Source: Brucella thiophenivorans (GTDB taxonomy: Bacteria > Pseudomonadota > Alphaproteobacteria > Rhizobiales > Rhizobiaceae). Taken from it: 64,000 nt of DNA. Below the pieces are notes generated by a model. That model was not told the DNA's origin. It saw only the letters and a program-made list of their open reading frames with translations, and ran no database searches. Positions 1 through 9,730 of this stretch are shown here, piece by piece. Every line of letters begins with the position of its first letter. Position 1 is the stretch's first letter. The DNA lies in assembly GCF_002252445.1 (NCBI RefSeq), contig NZ_NNRJ01000051.1:372001-436000 (forward strand), in the 5' to 3' direction. The position numbers were made by a program, and so were the translations under genes.

Positions 1-1847
1 CACAGATGCTTCTTAGCAGGCTTAGCTGGATATTCGTAGAAGCCCTTGCCGTTCTTGCGACCCTTGCGGTCAAACTCATTGACGAGCTTATCCACCAGTT
101 CCACATGGCGCGGGTCGACAGCCTTTTCGCCAAGATCGGCAAGCGTTGCCTTGAGAATCTTCTGTGACAGATCAATCGCTGTTTCATCGTTCAGCGCGAG
201 CGGACCAACCGGCATGCCAGCCATACGGGCAGCATTTTCGATCATCGCAGCCGGAACACCTTCAACGAGCATGTTGTAGGCTTCCGACATATAACGCAAC
301 ACGCAGCGATTGACGTAGAAACCGCGTGTATCGTTGACGACAATCGGCGTCTTCTTGATCGCACGAACATAGTCAAGGGCTACGGCAAGCGCCTTGTCAG
401 ATGTCTTCTTGCCGAGGATGACTTCAACCAGCAGCATCTTATCGACTGGCGAGAAGAAGTGAATACCAATGAAGTTCTTCGGACGTTTGGAGACTTTAGC
501 CAGACCGCTGATCGGAAGCGTCGAGGTGTTGGAAGCAAAAATTGCCGTCGCTTTCAGAACTTCTTCCGCCTTCTCGGTCGCAACCCGCTTGACTTCGCGA
601 TCCTCAAAAACAGCTTCGATCACAAGGTCCGCACCTTCCAGCAGGGAATAATCAGGCGTTGCTGTAATCAGCGACAAAAGCTTTTCCTTATCCGCTTCTG
701 TTGCACGACCTTTTTGCATTTCCTTTGTAACCAGCTCAGCAGTGTGAGCTTTGCCCTTATCGGCAGACTCTTGATCACGGTCTATCAGTACAACCGGAAT
801 GCCAGCCTTGGCGGTTACATAGGCAATGCCTGCGCCCATGAAGCCAGCACCGATAACGCCGATCTTCTTAAATTTATTAGGCTTTTCATCAACGGGACGG
901 CGCGCGCCCTTGTTCAGTTCCTGCAACGACACAAAGAGCGAACGGATCATCATGCCCGCTTCGGTCGTTTGCAAAATTTCGGTGAAGTAGCGCTGCTCGA
1001 TCTTAAGACCCGTATCGAAAGGAACCAGAAGGCCTTCATAAACCGATCTCAGAATAGCGAGTGCCGCCGGATAATTACCGGATGTTTCGCGGCGCAGAAT
1101 AGCGGTCGCCGCAGGCCAAAGGTTTGCACCAGCAGCGGAATAGATCGCTCCGCCCGGCAGCTTGAAGCCCTTCTCATCCCACGGCTGAACAGGCTTCAGA
1201 CCACTCTTGATAAGCTTCTTAGCTGTTTCAACGAGCTTCTTGGCAGGTGCAACCTCGGTGACAAGACCCATCGCCTTGGCGCGCTGCGCCGTCAGGCTTG
1301 AGCCTGTGGTCATCATTTGCAAAGCGTCCTGCTGATTGGCAAGGCGTGGAACGCGCTGCGTGCCGCCAGCACCCGGAAACAGACCAACTTTCACTTCTGG
1401 CAGGCCCATCTTCACGCCCGGCGCATCAGATGCAACGCGGGCATGGCAAGCAAGTGACATTTCGAATGCGCCGCCCATGCAGGTGCCATTGATGGCCGAA
1501 ACCCATGGCTTGCCCGAGGTTTCCAGCTTGCGGAACAGTCCGCCCATACGACCGACATTGTCGAACAACGACTGCACAGCAGCTTGGCTGTCCTTTACTT
1601 TTTGCTTCTGGAATTCCTTGAACATGCCTTCCAGCATGGTAAGATCGGCACCGCCGGAGAAAGTGTCTTTACCAGACGTAATGACCACGCCTTTGACCTT
1701 CTCGTCAGCGGTTGTTGCGTCGATGATGGCGTTCAACTCCTGCATCGCTTCGACGGTGAAAACATTCATCGACTTTTCAGGCATATCCCATGTAACGAGA
1801 GCAATGCCATCGGCGTCGGTTTCAACTTTGAAATTTACATAAGTCAT
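1..1847 (-). CDS. fadJ: FadJ-type 3-hydroxyacyl-CoA dehydrogenase / enoyl-CoA hydratase (partial, 3' end outside window)
   Basis: This is the multifunctional beta-oxidation enzyme: enoyl-CoA hydratase at the N-terminus and L-3-hydroxyacyl-CoA dehydrogenase after it. The start is ATG at 1847, preceded by GGAGG; about 615 codons are in the window before the frame runs off the left edge. The crotonase domain shows GGAFE and GLPEVK, carrying the two family glutamates, and an oxyanion-type GLFPGAGG segment. A Rossmann NAD-binding motif, GVIGAGFMGAGIAY, follows, then a C-terminal 3HCDH region. The gene lies 15 bp downstream of the thiolase gene, so the two subunits of a trifunctional-type complex are probably co-transcribed. 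Family assignment is firm; fadJ versus fadB naming is a convention. Confidence 0.93.
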   Translation of the reverse strand, partial: MTYVNFKVETDADGIALVTWDMPEKSMNVFTVEAMQELNAIIDATTADEKVKGVVITSGKDTFSGGADLTMLEGMFKEFQKQKVKDSQAAVQSLFDNVGRMGGLFRKLETSGKPWVSAINGTCMGGAFEMSLACHARVASDAPGVKMGLPEVKVGLFPGAGGTQRVPRLANQQDALQMMTTGSSLTAQRAKAMGLVTEVAPAKKLVETAKKLIKSGLKPVQPWDEKGFKLPGGAIYSAAGANLWPAATAILRRETSGNYPAALAILRSVYEGLLVPFDTGLKIEQRYFTEILQTTEAGMMIRSLFVSLQELNKGARRPVDEKPNKFKKIGVIGAGFMGAGIAYVTAKAGIPVVLIDRDQESADKGKAHTAELVTKEMQKGRATEADKEKLLSLITATPDYSLLEGADLVIEAVFEDREVKRVATEKAEEVLKATAIFASNTSTLPISGLAKVSKRPKNFIGIHFFSPVDKMLLVEVILGKKTSDKALAVALDYVRAIKKTPIVVNDTRGFYVNRCVLRYMSEAYNMLVEGVPAAMIENAARMAGMPVGPLALNDETAIDLSQKILKATLADLGEKAVDPRHVELVDKLVNEFDRKGRKNGKGFYEYPAKPAKKHL

Positions 1848-1862
1848 TGTTTAAGCCTCCCG

Positions 1863-3071
1863 TTACACGCGCTCAATGATCGTGGCCGTACCCATACCGG
1901 CACCGATGCACAATGTGACCAGTGCCACATTGAGGTCGCGGCGCTCCAACTCATCCAGCACAGTGCCAAGGATCATCGCACCCGTTGCACCCAGCGGATG
2001 GCCAAGCGCAATCGCGCCCCCATTGACGTTGATTTTGTCGTGCCCAATGTCAAAGGCCTGCATATAGCGCAGAACCACGGCGGCAAAAGCTTCGTTCAGC
2101 TCAAACAGATCAATGTCCGAGATTTTCATCTTGGCTTGCTTGAGAAGCTTTTCCGTCACATCAACAGGACCAGTCAGCATCAGCGCCGGTTCAGAACCAA
2201 TATTGGCAAAGGCACGGATACGTGCACGCGGCTTCATATCGAAGGTCTTGCCTGCCTTTTTTGAGCCAACGAGAACGCCTGCCGCGCCATCAACGATGCC
2301 AGACGAATTACCGGCATGGTGAACGTGATTGATGGTTTCGACTTCCGGATGCGCCTGAATGCCAACAGCATTGAAGCCGCCCATTTCGCCCGGCATCACA
2401 AAGGATGGGTTGAGCTGGCCAAGCGCCTGCATATCAGTGCCGGGGCGCATATGCTCGTCATGGTCAAGAATGGTGAGGCCGTTCTGATCCTTGATCGGAA
2501 TGACCGAATTCTTGAAATAGCCCTTTTCCCACGACTTGGCGGCGCGCTTCTGGCTTTCTACTGCATAAGCATCGACGTCATCGCGCGAGAAACCATATTT
2601 CGTGGCGATCAGATCAGCAGAAACACCCTGCGGCATGAAACGACCCGGAAACCCGACTGAGGGGTCCATATACCAGGCACCGCCCGACATACCCATGCCA
2701 ACGCGGGACATGCTTTCAACACCACCGGCAATCACCAGATCATCGGCACCAAAGGCAATCTTGGCCGCAGCCAGATTGATGGCGTCGAGACCCGACGCAC
2801 AAAAGCGCGAAATCTGAATGCCGGGAGCCTTGAAATCATAACCTGCTTCAAATGCCGACGAACGCGGGATAACCGCACCTGCTTCACCTACAGGATCGAC
2901 GCAGCCGAAAATAATGTCATCAACCTTAGCAGTGTCGATACCGTTACGGTCGCGCAAGGATTCAAGAACCTTCGCGCCCAGACGAACGGCAGGCACTTCG
3001 TGCAGGCTGCCATCCTTCTTACCACGTCCGCGCGGTGTGCGAACATGATCGTAAATATAAGCCTCGGCCAT
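1863..3071 (-). CDS. fadA: Acetyl-CoA C-acyltransferase (thiolase)
   Basis: Thiolase of 402 residues, full length for the family. It performs the CoA-dependent cleavage of 3-ketoacyl-CoA that ends each beta-oxidation cycle. The nucleophilic cysteine is C91 in [10 protein letters not shown]. The catalytic His motif is [11 protein letters not shown] and the second cysteine lies in CIGAGMGTA near the C-terminus. It sits between the acyl-CoA dehydrogenase gene (46 bp upstream) and the FadJ-type gene (15 bp downstream) on the same strand, so an operon is likely. Degradative rather than biosynthetic use is inferred from these neighbours. Confidence 0.95.
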   Translation of the reverse strand: MAEAYIYDHVRTPRGRGKKDGSLHEVPAVRLGAKVLESLRDRNGIDTAKVDDIIFGCVDPVGEAGAVIPRSSAFEAGYDFKAPGIQISRFCASGLDAINLAAAKIAFGADDLVIAGGVESMSRVGMGMSGGAWYMDPSVGFPGRFMPQGVSADLIATKYGFSRDDVDAYAVESQKRAAKSWEKGYFKNSVIPIKDQNGLTILDHDEHMRPGTDMQALGQLNPSFVMPGEMGGFNAVGIQAHPEVETINHVHHAGNSSGIVDGAAGVLVGSKKAGKTFDMKPRARIRAFANIGSEPALMLTGPVDVTEKLLKQAKMKISDIDLFELNEAFAAVVLRYMQAFDIGHDKINVNGGAIALGHPLGATGAMILGTVLDELERRDLNVALVTLCIGAGMGTATIIERV

Positions 3072-3117
3072 TTTTGCTCCTTCCCGCTGAACCCGAAAGT
3101 CCAGCCTGATCTCTAAT

Positions 3118-4911
3118 TCAAAATGCGTCTGCGTTTAGCGCCATCATGCTATCTGCACCCGACTGGATACGCGCGAGATGAGCCACGCTTTCCGGCATGA
3201 TCCGCTCGAAATAGTAGCGAGCCGTGACAAGCTTGGCTTCAAGATAGGCCTTATTGCCTTCACCCGCTGCCAGCTTTTCTTCCGCGACCTTCGCCATGCG
3301 CGCCCACATATAACCCAGTGCTACCAGACCAAACAAATGCATGTAGTCGTTTGATGCGGCACCGGCATTGTCTGGCTTTGCCATAGCGTTCTGCATCAGC
3401 CACATGGTTGCGGCTTGAAGATCGTTGACGCCCTTTTTCAAGTGTTTGGTGAAGAATGAGAGCTTTTCATCTTCGCGATTAGTTTCGCAAAACTCTCCCA
3501 CTTCCTTGAAGAAAGCAGTGATCGCACGGCCACCATTCAGCGCTAGCTTACGGCCAACCAGATCAAGCGCCTGAATGCCGTTGGCACCTTCATAGATCAT
3601 GGCAATACGCGCATCGCGCACATATTGGCTCATGCCATGTTCTTCGATATAGCCGTGACCACCGAACACCTGCTGAGCCATGACAGCGTGCTCAAAACCC
3701 TTATCGGTCAGAACACCCTTCAGCACAGGCGTCAAAAGGCCAACGAGATCATCAGCTACCTGACGTTTCGCCTCATCGCCTGCACGATGGGCAATATCGG
3801 AGTTTAATGCAGTCCAAAGGATTAGCGCACGACCAGCTTCGTTATATGCGCGGATATTCATGAGATTGCGGCGAATATCTGGATGCACGATGATCGGATC
3901 AGCTTTTTTGTCAGGTGCCGCGGCACCTGAAAGCGCACGACCCTGAATACGCTCACGCGCATAGATCGCGGCGTTCTGATAAGCAGTTTCCGCAATCGAA
4001 AGCCCCTGCAAAGCCACACCAAGACGCGCTTCATTCATCATGGTGAACATGGCGCGCAGACCCTTGTGTGCTTCACCAATCAGGAAGCCCGTCGCATCGT
4101 CATAATTCATGACACAGGTAGAATTGCCATGGATGCCCATCTTTTCTTCGATGGAACCACAAGAAACGCCATTGCGATCACCTAGATTGCCGTCGGCATC
4201 CAGAATGAACTTTGGCACGATGAATAGCGAAATGCCCTTAACACCCTCCGGCGCGCCATCAATTCGGGCCAGTACAAGGTGAATGATATTTTCCGACATG
4301 TCGTGTTCGCCAGCCGAGATGAAAATCTTCTGGCCGGAAATCTTGTAGGAACCGTCATCCTGCGGGGTTGCGGTTGAACGCAGTAAACCCAAATCCGTGC
4401 CGCAATGCGGCTCAGTCAGGTTCATCGTGCCGGTCCATGTGCCTTCCACCATCTTTGGCAGATAGGTGTCTTTCTGCTCATCAGTGCCGTGCGTGAGGAT
4501 CGCGGCAATCGCGCCCTGCGTCAGGCCCGGATACATTGTAAGCGCCATATTGGCAGACGACATATATTCGCCAACTGCGGTATGCAGCAGATAAGGAAGC
4601 CCCTGCCCGCCATATTGTTCCGGCACCGCAAGACCAAGCCAGCCACCTTCGCGATACTGGTCATAGGCCGCTTTAAAACCCTTCGGCGTCTTTACAGAAC
4701 CATCAGATGCGCGAACGCAACCTTCCTGATCGCCAGAATGATTAACCGGAAACAGCGTGCCTTCGGCGAGCTTCGCGCCTTCGGACAGGATCGCCTCGAC
4801 GACATCGGGTGATGCATCGGCAAAACCCGGCAGATTGTTATAACGCTGATAATTCAGAACGTCATTGAGAACGAAATTTGTATCCTCAACTGGCGCGCGA
4901 TAGCTCGGCAT
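3118..4911 (-). CDS. Acyl-CoA dehydrogenase with C-terminal extension (FadE/DmdC-like)
   Basis: A 597-residue FAD-dependent acyl-CoA dehydrogenase, the first step of beta-oxidation. The start at 4911 ([11 protein letters not shown]) is chosen over an upstream in-frame codon because GGAGG precedes it. The N-terminal peptide resembles the AcylCoADH_N segment of long ACADs. [12 protein letters not shown] is the flavin/substrate-binding segment of the middle domain, and [17 protein letters not shown] carries the catalytic-base glutamate, followed by a C-terminal four-helix extension. The length fits the roughly 600-residue class annotated as 3-methylmercaptopropionyl-CoA dehydrogenase-like; the true chain-length specificity cannot be read from sequence. 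First gene of the fad operon. Confidence 0.93.
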   Translation of the reverse strand: MPSYRAPVEDTNFVLNDVLNYQRYNNLPGFADASPDVVEAILSEGAKLAEGTLFPVNHSGDQEGCVRASDGSVKTPKGFKAAYDQYREGGWLGLAVPEQYGGQGLPYLLHTAVGEYMSSANMALTMYPGLTQGAIAAILTHGTDEQKDTYLPKMVEGTWTGTMNLTEPHCGTDLGLLRSTATPQDDGSYKISGQKIFISAGEHDMSENIIHLVLARIDGAPEGVKGISLFIVPKFILDADGNLGDRNGVSCGSIEEKMGIHGNSTCVMNYDDATGFLIGEAHKGLRAMFTMMNEARLGVALQGLSIAETAYQNAAIYARERIQGRALSGAAAPDKKADPIIVHPDIRRNLMNIRAYNEAGRALILWTALNSDIAHRAGDEAKRQVADDLVGLLTPVLKGVLTDKGFEHAVMAQQVFGGHGYIEEHGMSQYVRDARIAMIYEGANGIQALDLVGRKLALNGGRAITAFFKEVGEFCETNREDEKLSFFTKHLKKGVNDLQAATMWLMQNAMAKPDNAGAASNDYMHLFGLVALGYMWARMAKVAEEKLAAGEGNKAYLEAKLVTARYYFERIMPESVAHLARIQSGADSMMALNADAF

Positions 4912-5140
4912 CGAAATCCTCCAAATCAACAACCCGCTCGACCCAGCACTTAGCAGAGTGAGCGCCCATCTGCGTTTCCGCCATGATTGTCACATGAAGT
5001 GTTCAAATGCGTGACACCATGCCGTTTGGGATAAAAATGGGCTTCAAAACCTATAAAACCAGCCATTTTTACCACTTTTTGTCCTCCCGCTTCATCTTTT
5101 TCTAAGGCGAAAGTCCAAACCCAAGGCAAAACTAGCGCAC

Positions 5141-5164
5141 TTTGACGTTTCCGTAAACGTCAAA
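5141..5164. promoter_or_regulatory. Inverted-repeat operator candidate upstream of the fad operon
   Basis: TTTGACGTTT and AAACGTCAAA form a perfect 10-bp inverted repeat around a CCGT spacer. It lies about 230 bp upstream of the acyl-CoA dehydrogenase start, in the 590-bp gap between the divergent fad operon and the RloC-like gene. The shape resembles MerR-type (LiuR-like) or TetR-type operators known for acyl-CoA catabolism in proteobacteria. The regulator identity is inference. Apart from this repeat I see no gene in 4912-5501. Confidence 0.5.
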
Positions 5165-5501
5165 ATTTAGATATTTTTGTTGAGAATTATTGTGTGTAAA
5201 TTGTAAAAGTCGCCTTGGTTTGTCCTCCTGCCGCTTGGTATGGTCATTTCGCTGCGTTTGATTTGTCTTCTTTGGAAATGAAACGTCAATTCAGGGTAAT
5301 TGCACGAGCATCGTAATAGCGCGAGTGATTGCACAGGCTTCAGGAATTGAAACGCATCAACATAAGAATCATCAATTTGAATAAAGTTACCCGGTACCTA
5401 TCTAGGTTTGGCTGAAATAGGCTGGAAAGCTTGTAAATGATTTGTCTGATAGACGGTGAGCTCCACCATTGTTAACTTTAAGCAAACGGGGGGTGATTCT
5501 C

Positions 5502-7826
5502 ATGTCGTCTGCACCTAAGGCGTGTCTTCGCATGCGAGCTAAATGGCTCGGCCCTGTCGGTAGTTTAGATGCTGACCTAAGTAAGTATGCTCAAAACCTA
5601 ATTTATGCCCGAAACGGTACGGGGAAATCATTTCTTACTCGTGCACTCAGGTACCTTGACCTCCACGGGGATGGCGAAGATATCCAAGACGCGTTGATTA
5701 ATCTACTCGCCGAAGAATCCACGGACGGGGATGGGTTTTTCGAGCTCTCGCAGGGTGGCGTCAATATCGGCAAACTTACATTGAGCTCAACCCTGTCACG
5801 GGTCACTCCGGACAAAAGCGACCGTGTTTTCCATGTCTTCTCCGATGATTTCGTTCACTCTGAACTTCGACTATCAAACTTCGTTGTCAACGGTAATATC
5901 GAGAGCAAAATAGCCCTCGATCAGTCGATAATTAATACCAAAGATGCAGAGGAGGCGCTGGCGCGGGCGGACTCCAATTTGAAAAAAGAAATAACGCACT
6001 TAGAACAGCAAACACTCCAGCTCAAGGACCAGCAACTTGTTTCGAAGGCTGGCATAAATAAGCGACTCCGAGAATATGGCGACATAGAGTTACTCAACCT
6101 CTTAAAGACGCACTTAAGTTTGCCAGAGCAGTCTGCACGATCTTTCGGAGACGTTCTAAACGATCTTGATAGGCTCCGAAGCCTGCCTACCGAACCCGAT
6201 TATCCAGACAATATCGGCAAACCCTCCTTCGACCTCGCCTTACTAGATGTGGCATGCGAAAATATCGCGAAAATAACCTCTCCCTCGACGGTTGCAGAAC
6301 AAATCAAGTCCAAGATCGCAGCGAAGCCTGATTTCATCGAAACTGGGGTCGAAATAGTTGAGAACGATGCGCAAGACTGCTGCCCTTTCTGTGAACAATC
6401 CATACTCCAATCGCCCGCCAAAGATCTTATAGCTTCGTACATAGCTTTCTTTTCAGATGCTGAAGGTGGACATAAGGCAGCGCTTCGTAAAGATTGGAAG
6501 TGGATTAAGGGCATTCAAGATTCCCTTTCTCAATGTGAAAGGTCCATCGACAGAAACCTAGTCAAATACGACCGGTTGAAGAAATTGGTTCCATCACAAG
6601 CAAACGTTTCAGTGCCCAATTTTTCAACCCAAATTGAGGCCATAAAGAAATATCTAAGCGAGTTGGCTGAAGCTATTGAGCAAAAGGGGAGGAAACCAAG
6701 CAGCGACGTCGTCCTTCCGAAAAGTGATCCGCTTTCCTTATTTCAGACGCTTTATTTAATGATCGAAGAAATGAACACATCGTTCTCCGCACTAGCGGCA
6801 GCGATTAAAGCTTCTGACACAGAGCGACGAAATCTTCATCGCGAAGCCTGCTCTGTTTTCGTTGTCGATTTTGTGCGATCAAATTGGACTTCTTTCGAAG
6901 CAATTCGAGTAGGAGAGCGTGAAGTGCGAGTAGCCTCAGAAGATCTCGCGTCGCTTAAAAAGTCTCAACTTTCGGACAGCGCTCGCGACCGGGTAGCCGC
7001 AACCTTTGAAGCCCTCGTTACTAGTTTCTTTGGTCACAAATATACTTTCGACAAAGCTTCTTTCACCCTTCGGCGAGAGAATCGCGAGATGGCGCGAGGT
7101 CCAAGCAGAACTCTGAGTGACGGCGAAAAGACTGTAATCGCATTCTGCTATTTTATCGCATGTGTTCATAAGAAGGTAAAAGCGACCTCGGACTACGCGA
7201 AAATTTTTCTCGTATTCGATGATCCGATTACTTCGATGTCTTATGATTACGTGTTTGCAATCGCACAAACCCTAAAGCACTTGAGCATTTCGGCCATGGG
7301 CGAAGTATCGGTCAATCCCTCAGATATAAACAAAGGGTACATTAGACCCGATTTACTGGTCTTCACCCATAGCAGCTATTTCTACAATATCAGCGTCACA
7401 AACCGAGTCGTAAAAGACGAAGCCGCCTTCTTCCTATCTAAGACAGGGACTTCGCACCAGTTATCCCGGTTGAAGAAGTACATCGCACCTTTCGAAGAAC
7501 ATCTGCGGGAGATAGTCAACGTGCATCACGGGGCAGATGCTTCTCATACGACAGGACATGCCATACGCTGCGTTTTGGAAGCCGTTGGCCGCTTCTGCCA
7601 CCCTGATAAGTGTGAAAGTCTGTCTAACTACATCACCTATCTCGCGGGAGAAGAAGGCTTTGAGATCAAGAGTGTACTTATAAATAATATGTCTCATGGA
7701 ACTTACTATGACGAGACGCCTAGTCCAGATGAGCTGCGCGATGCGTGTAATGAAACAGTTAAAATCGTCGAGAAATATGCCAAAGGTCAGCTTGAAATGT
7801 TACGTGCAATTAATGTTGCAAACTAA
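5502..7826 (+). CDS. RloC/PrrC-like AAA ATPase, candidate anticodon nuclease
   Basis: A 774-residue protein starting at ATG 5502, behind a G-rich Shine-Dalgarno; the longer frame from 5469 lacks one. Seen in order: Walker A YARNGTGKSF (about residue 35), a long charged probable coiled coil, a zinc-hook-like CPFC at C294/C297, an ABC-type signature SDGEK (about 539), Walker B FLVFDDPITS (about 570), and a C-terminal helical domain. That domain carries RCVLE (R689, E693) and INNMSHG (H732), which resembles the Arg-Glu-His triad reported for PrrC/RloC anticodon nucleases. Length and zinc hook favour RloC over PrrC. No type I restriction genes flank it. A wider AAA_13 family assignment is secure; RNase activity is inference. 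Confidence 0.72.
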   Translation: MSSAPKACLRMRAKWLGPVGSLDADLSKYAQNLIYARNGTGKSFLTRALRYLDLHGDGEDIQDALINLLAEESTDGDGFFELSQGGVNIGKLTLSSTLSRVTPDKSDRVFHVFSDDFVHSELRLSNFVVNGNIESKIALDQSIINTKDAEEALARADSNLKKEITHLEQQTLQLKDQQLVSKAGINKRLREYGDIELLNLLKTHLSLPEQSARSFGDVLNDLDRLRSLPTEPDYPDNIGKPSFDLALLDVACENIAKITSPSTVAEQIKSKIAAKPDFIETGVEIVENDAQDCCPFCEQSILQSPAKDLIASYIAFFSDAEGGHKAALRKDWKWIKGIQDSLSQCERSIDRNLVKYDRLKKLVPSQANVSVPNFSTQIEAIKKYLSELAEAIEQKGRKPSSDVVLPKSDPLSLFQTLYLMIEEMNTSFSALAAAIKASDTERRNLHREACSVFVVDFVRSNWTSFEAIRVGEREVRVASEDLASLKKSQLSDSARDRVAATFEALVTSFFGHKYTFDKASFTLRRENREMARGPSRTLSDGEKTVIAFCYFIACVHKKVKATSDYAKIFLVFDDPITSMSYDYVFAIAQTLKHLSISAMGEVSVNPSDINKGYIRPDLLVFTHSSYFYNISVTNRVVKDEAAFFLSKTGTSHQLSRLKKYIAPFEEHLREIVNVHHGADASHTTGHAIRCVLEAVGRFCHPDKCESLSNYITYLAGEEGFEIKSVLINNMSHGTYYDETPSPDELRDACNETVKIVEKYAKGQLEMLRAINVAN

Positions 7827-8044
7827 AGCCAAACATCCCGAACACACAATACCAATTTTATAATTTTTCTTTATCAGAAGAAGAGCGGCCGCCAGATATC
7901 CTATTACGCCGAATAAAGACTACTATACGAGGTAATTTAGCCAAATACAATTAAGACAGTTCATATTTTTGCGACCTGCATAGATATAAAATTGGCATGT
8001 AATTCAGATGCCATTATTCATGTTTGTACCAACAGGAGAATGTT

Positions 8045-8488
8045 GTGAATAGCCAAGAAACTCTAATCGCCTTTTTAAACAAGAAAGCTTCCGAGGAATG
8101 GGAACTTAGACAACAGCCTTATCTTCTTAGCCTTGTGCCCCATGAATTCAATAGCGATAAAAGCATCTACCAAGAGATTCTTGCAGGGGAACGCCTAAAA
8201 TCTTTTGTGAAGCGAACAGCTCATGAGGCAGAATATAAACTCGTTGAGCATCCAAGCCAAAAAGCAAAGGTAGGTATAATCCCAACCGCGACTGAATTTA
8301 AGTGGGCGGACAGTTTATCTGCCCATAATGAATCAGACATCAAAATCACTAAAAAATTGAAAAAAATTGAGGCTCACCCCTCAAAATTAATTCTATTTCT
8401 TCAATCCATTGCTGATCTAAAAGATGAAGAGCTGGACAGGATGGGCGTTCCTCTAAAGGTTATACTTAGGCTGGCTGAAATGCGATGA
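8045..8488 (+). CDS. Hypothetical protein, first gene of an AT-rich pair
   Basis: 147 residues. I place the start at GTG 8045, because AGGAG lies six bases upstream; an in-frame TTG at 8024 is the alternative. No recognised domain, no signal peptide and no membrane segment. The C-terminal half is lysine-rich and probably helical. The stop overlaps the start of the next gene, so the two are translationally coupled. Visibly richer in A/T than the helicase gene downstream, consistent with transfer. It sits between a candidate anticodon nuclease and a DUF4011 helicase, so a defence role is possible but unproven. Confidence 0.6.
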   Translation: MNSQETLIAFLNKKASEEWELRQQPYLLSLVPHEFNSDKSIYQEILAGERLKSFVKRTAHEAEYKLVEHPSQKAKVGIIPTATEFKWADSLSAHNESDIKITKKLKKIEAHPSKLILFLQSIADLKDEELDRMGVPLKVILRLAEMR

Positions 8489-9324
8489 AAATATCTCTTT
8501 TTTTTCTGACGAAAAGCCGCAGGTTGAGAGATTTCCTTTCTCTTAAGAAGGGAGCAATTATACCTAAGGATGCTCTGAATAGAGGGTGTTATAGAGATGT
8601 TAGCCCGGTTATTTCCCATTTTGAAATATTGCTTGATGAGCAAACAACTTCGACAGATGTTGAAGGGTTTATTCTGAATAAGGCTATCGGAAGTGACGCT
8701 GTAATTGTTTTCGTCGATAAAACGTCAACTCATTTACTTTCCAACGTGAGGAACTCAATTTTAATCGTTGAATTAGGTGAATTCCCTCATAATACGAATT
8801 ATCAAAATCTAATACATCCCCAAATCGCTTTAGCACTTCGGACGATTAGTCATATTATTGTGAAGTTTAGTTCGTTCGACAACTATAAATTGTTGGCACT
8901 GCCTTTGCGTAATTTCTCCGGACAGGATTTATCAGAACTAGCGCGACTACATCGTGATAATTGGTACGCCTCGAACTATAGTGAACTTATCGAAGCACAA
9001 CTGGTCAGCCTACGAAAAAGAGTACGCCCTAGGCGTCGCTCCGATATGAAAAACGTTTATGCAGTAGATGATAACAAGCGTTTTTTTAGCTATGGATACG
9101 AGCAACATTCGCGCCAAGCGACTGGTCGACCCCATCTACCATCATGTGAGTTATCTGCAAACTTCAGATTTGGAGCAAAAATAGAATCAACTAAACATTA
9201 TAACGTTTCAGAAACTGAAGGGGACGAAACCACAATAAAAGGTACATTTATCGATTGCCATGGCGATTCTCACGATAAGAAAAAGAAAACGCACTTAAAT
9301 ATGTTCTCTAGCGATTTCTTCTAA
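8485..9324 (+). CDS. Hypothetical protein, second gene of the AT-rich pair
   Basis: 279 residues, start overlapping the preceding stop by four bases (ATGA). I do not recognise the family. The N-terminal half has alternating hydrophobic strands (DAVIVFVDKTS, NSILIVELGEF, HIIVKFSS) suggesting an alpha/beta fold. The middle is very basic (RKRVRPRRRSD), and the C-terminal 90 residues are polar and lysine-rich, possibly nucleic-acid binding. Low GC matches the partner gene. A hairpin follows just after the stop. Confidence 0.6.
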   Translation: MKISLFFLTKSRRLRDFLSLKKGAIIPKDALNRGCYRDVSPVISHFEILLDEQTTSTDVEGFILNKAIGSDAVIVFVDKTSTHLLSNVRNSILIVELGEFPHNTNYQNLIHPQIALALRTISHIIVKFSSFDNYKLLALPLRNFSGQDLSELARLHRDNWYASNYSELIEAQLVSLRKRVRPRRRSDMKNVYAVDDNKRFFSYGYEQHSRQATGRPHLPSCELSANFRFGAKIESTKHYNVSETEGDETTIKGTFIDCHGDSHDKKKKTHLNMFSSDFF

Positions 9325-9330
9325 TAAAAA

Positions 9331-9356
9331 GGGAGGCGTTTTTTCCAACACCTCCC
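9331..9356. terminator. Hairpin after the unknown gene pair; rest of gap empty
   Basis: GGGAGGCGTT pairs with AACACCTCCC with one mismatch across a short T-rich loop. It is placed immediately after the stop at 9324, so it may end the two-gene transcript, though no long T-run follows. The remainder of 9357-9730 shows no gene or repeat. Confidence 0.4.
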
Positions 9357-9730
9357 TCACCTTCATTCAAAAATAGCTTGTCTATCGTGGTATCCAATCC
9401 GCTGTGCCAGTTAACCGGATTACCTCTCAGAAACGAAATGTTCTGGCGTTCTCCCGCATCCCATCCACATTCAGCAACGGAATACCCAAACAGGTTGAGT
9501 TAAATCCCACTGCACGAATGGCACGTAGACATGCTCAATATATGTAGAATGCGTCGCTGAAAGTCAAGTGAGATCACGAAGACGGACACATAGCCTTTCA
9601 TCCCAATGCCACTTTATATAATTAGAAACGAAGTTGTCTCATCGTTGCTCTGTCGTTAAAAACTCTAAATCCAGCTAGACTCCTGCTCATGATTGTTCCA
9701 TTTATTGCTGATAATTGGGTGGGTTAAATC

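Noticed and set aside
459-1301. Long plus-strand frames over the FadJ-type gene
   Set aside because: They are antisense shadows of the minus-strand gene, with no ribosome-binding site and no family features.
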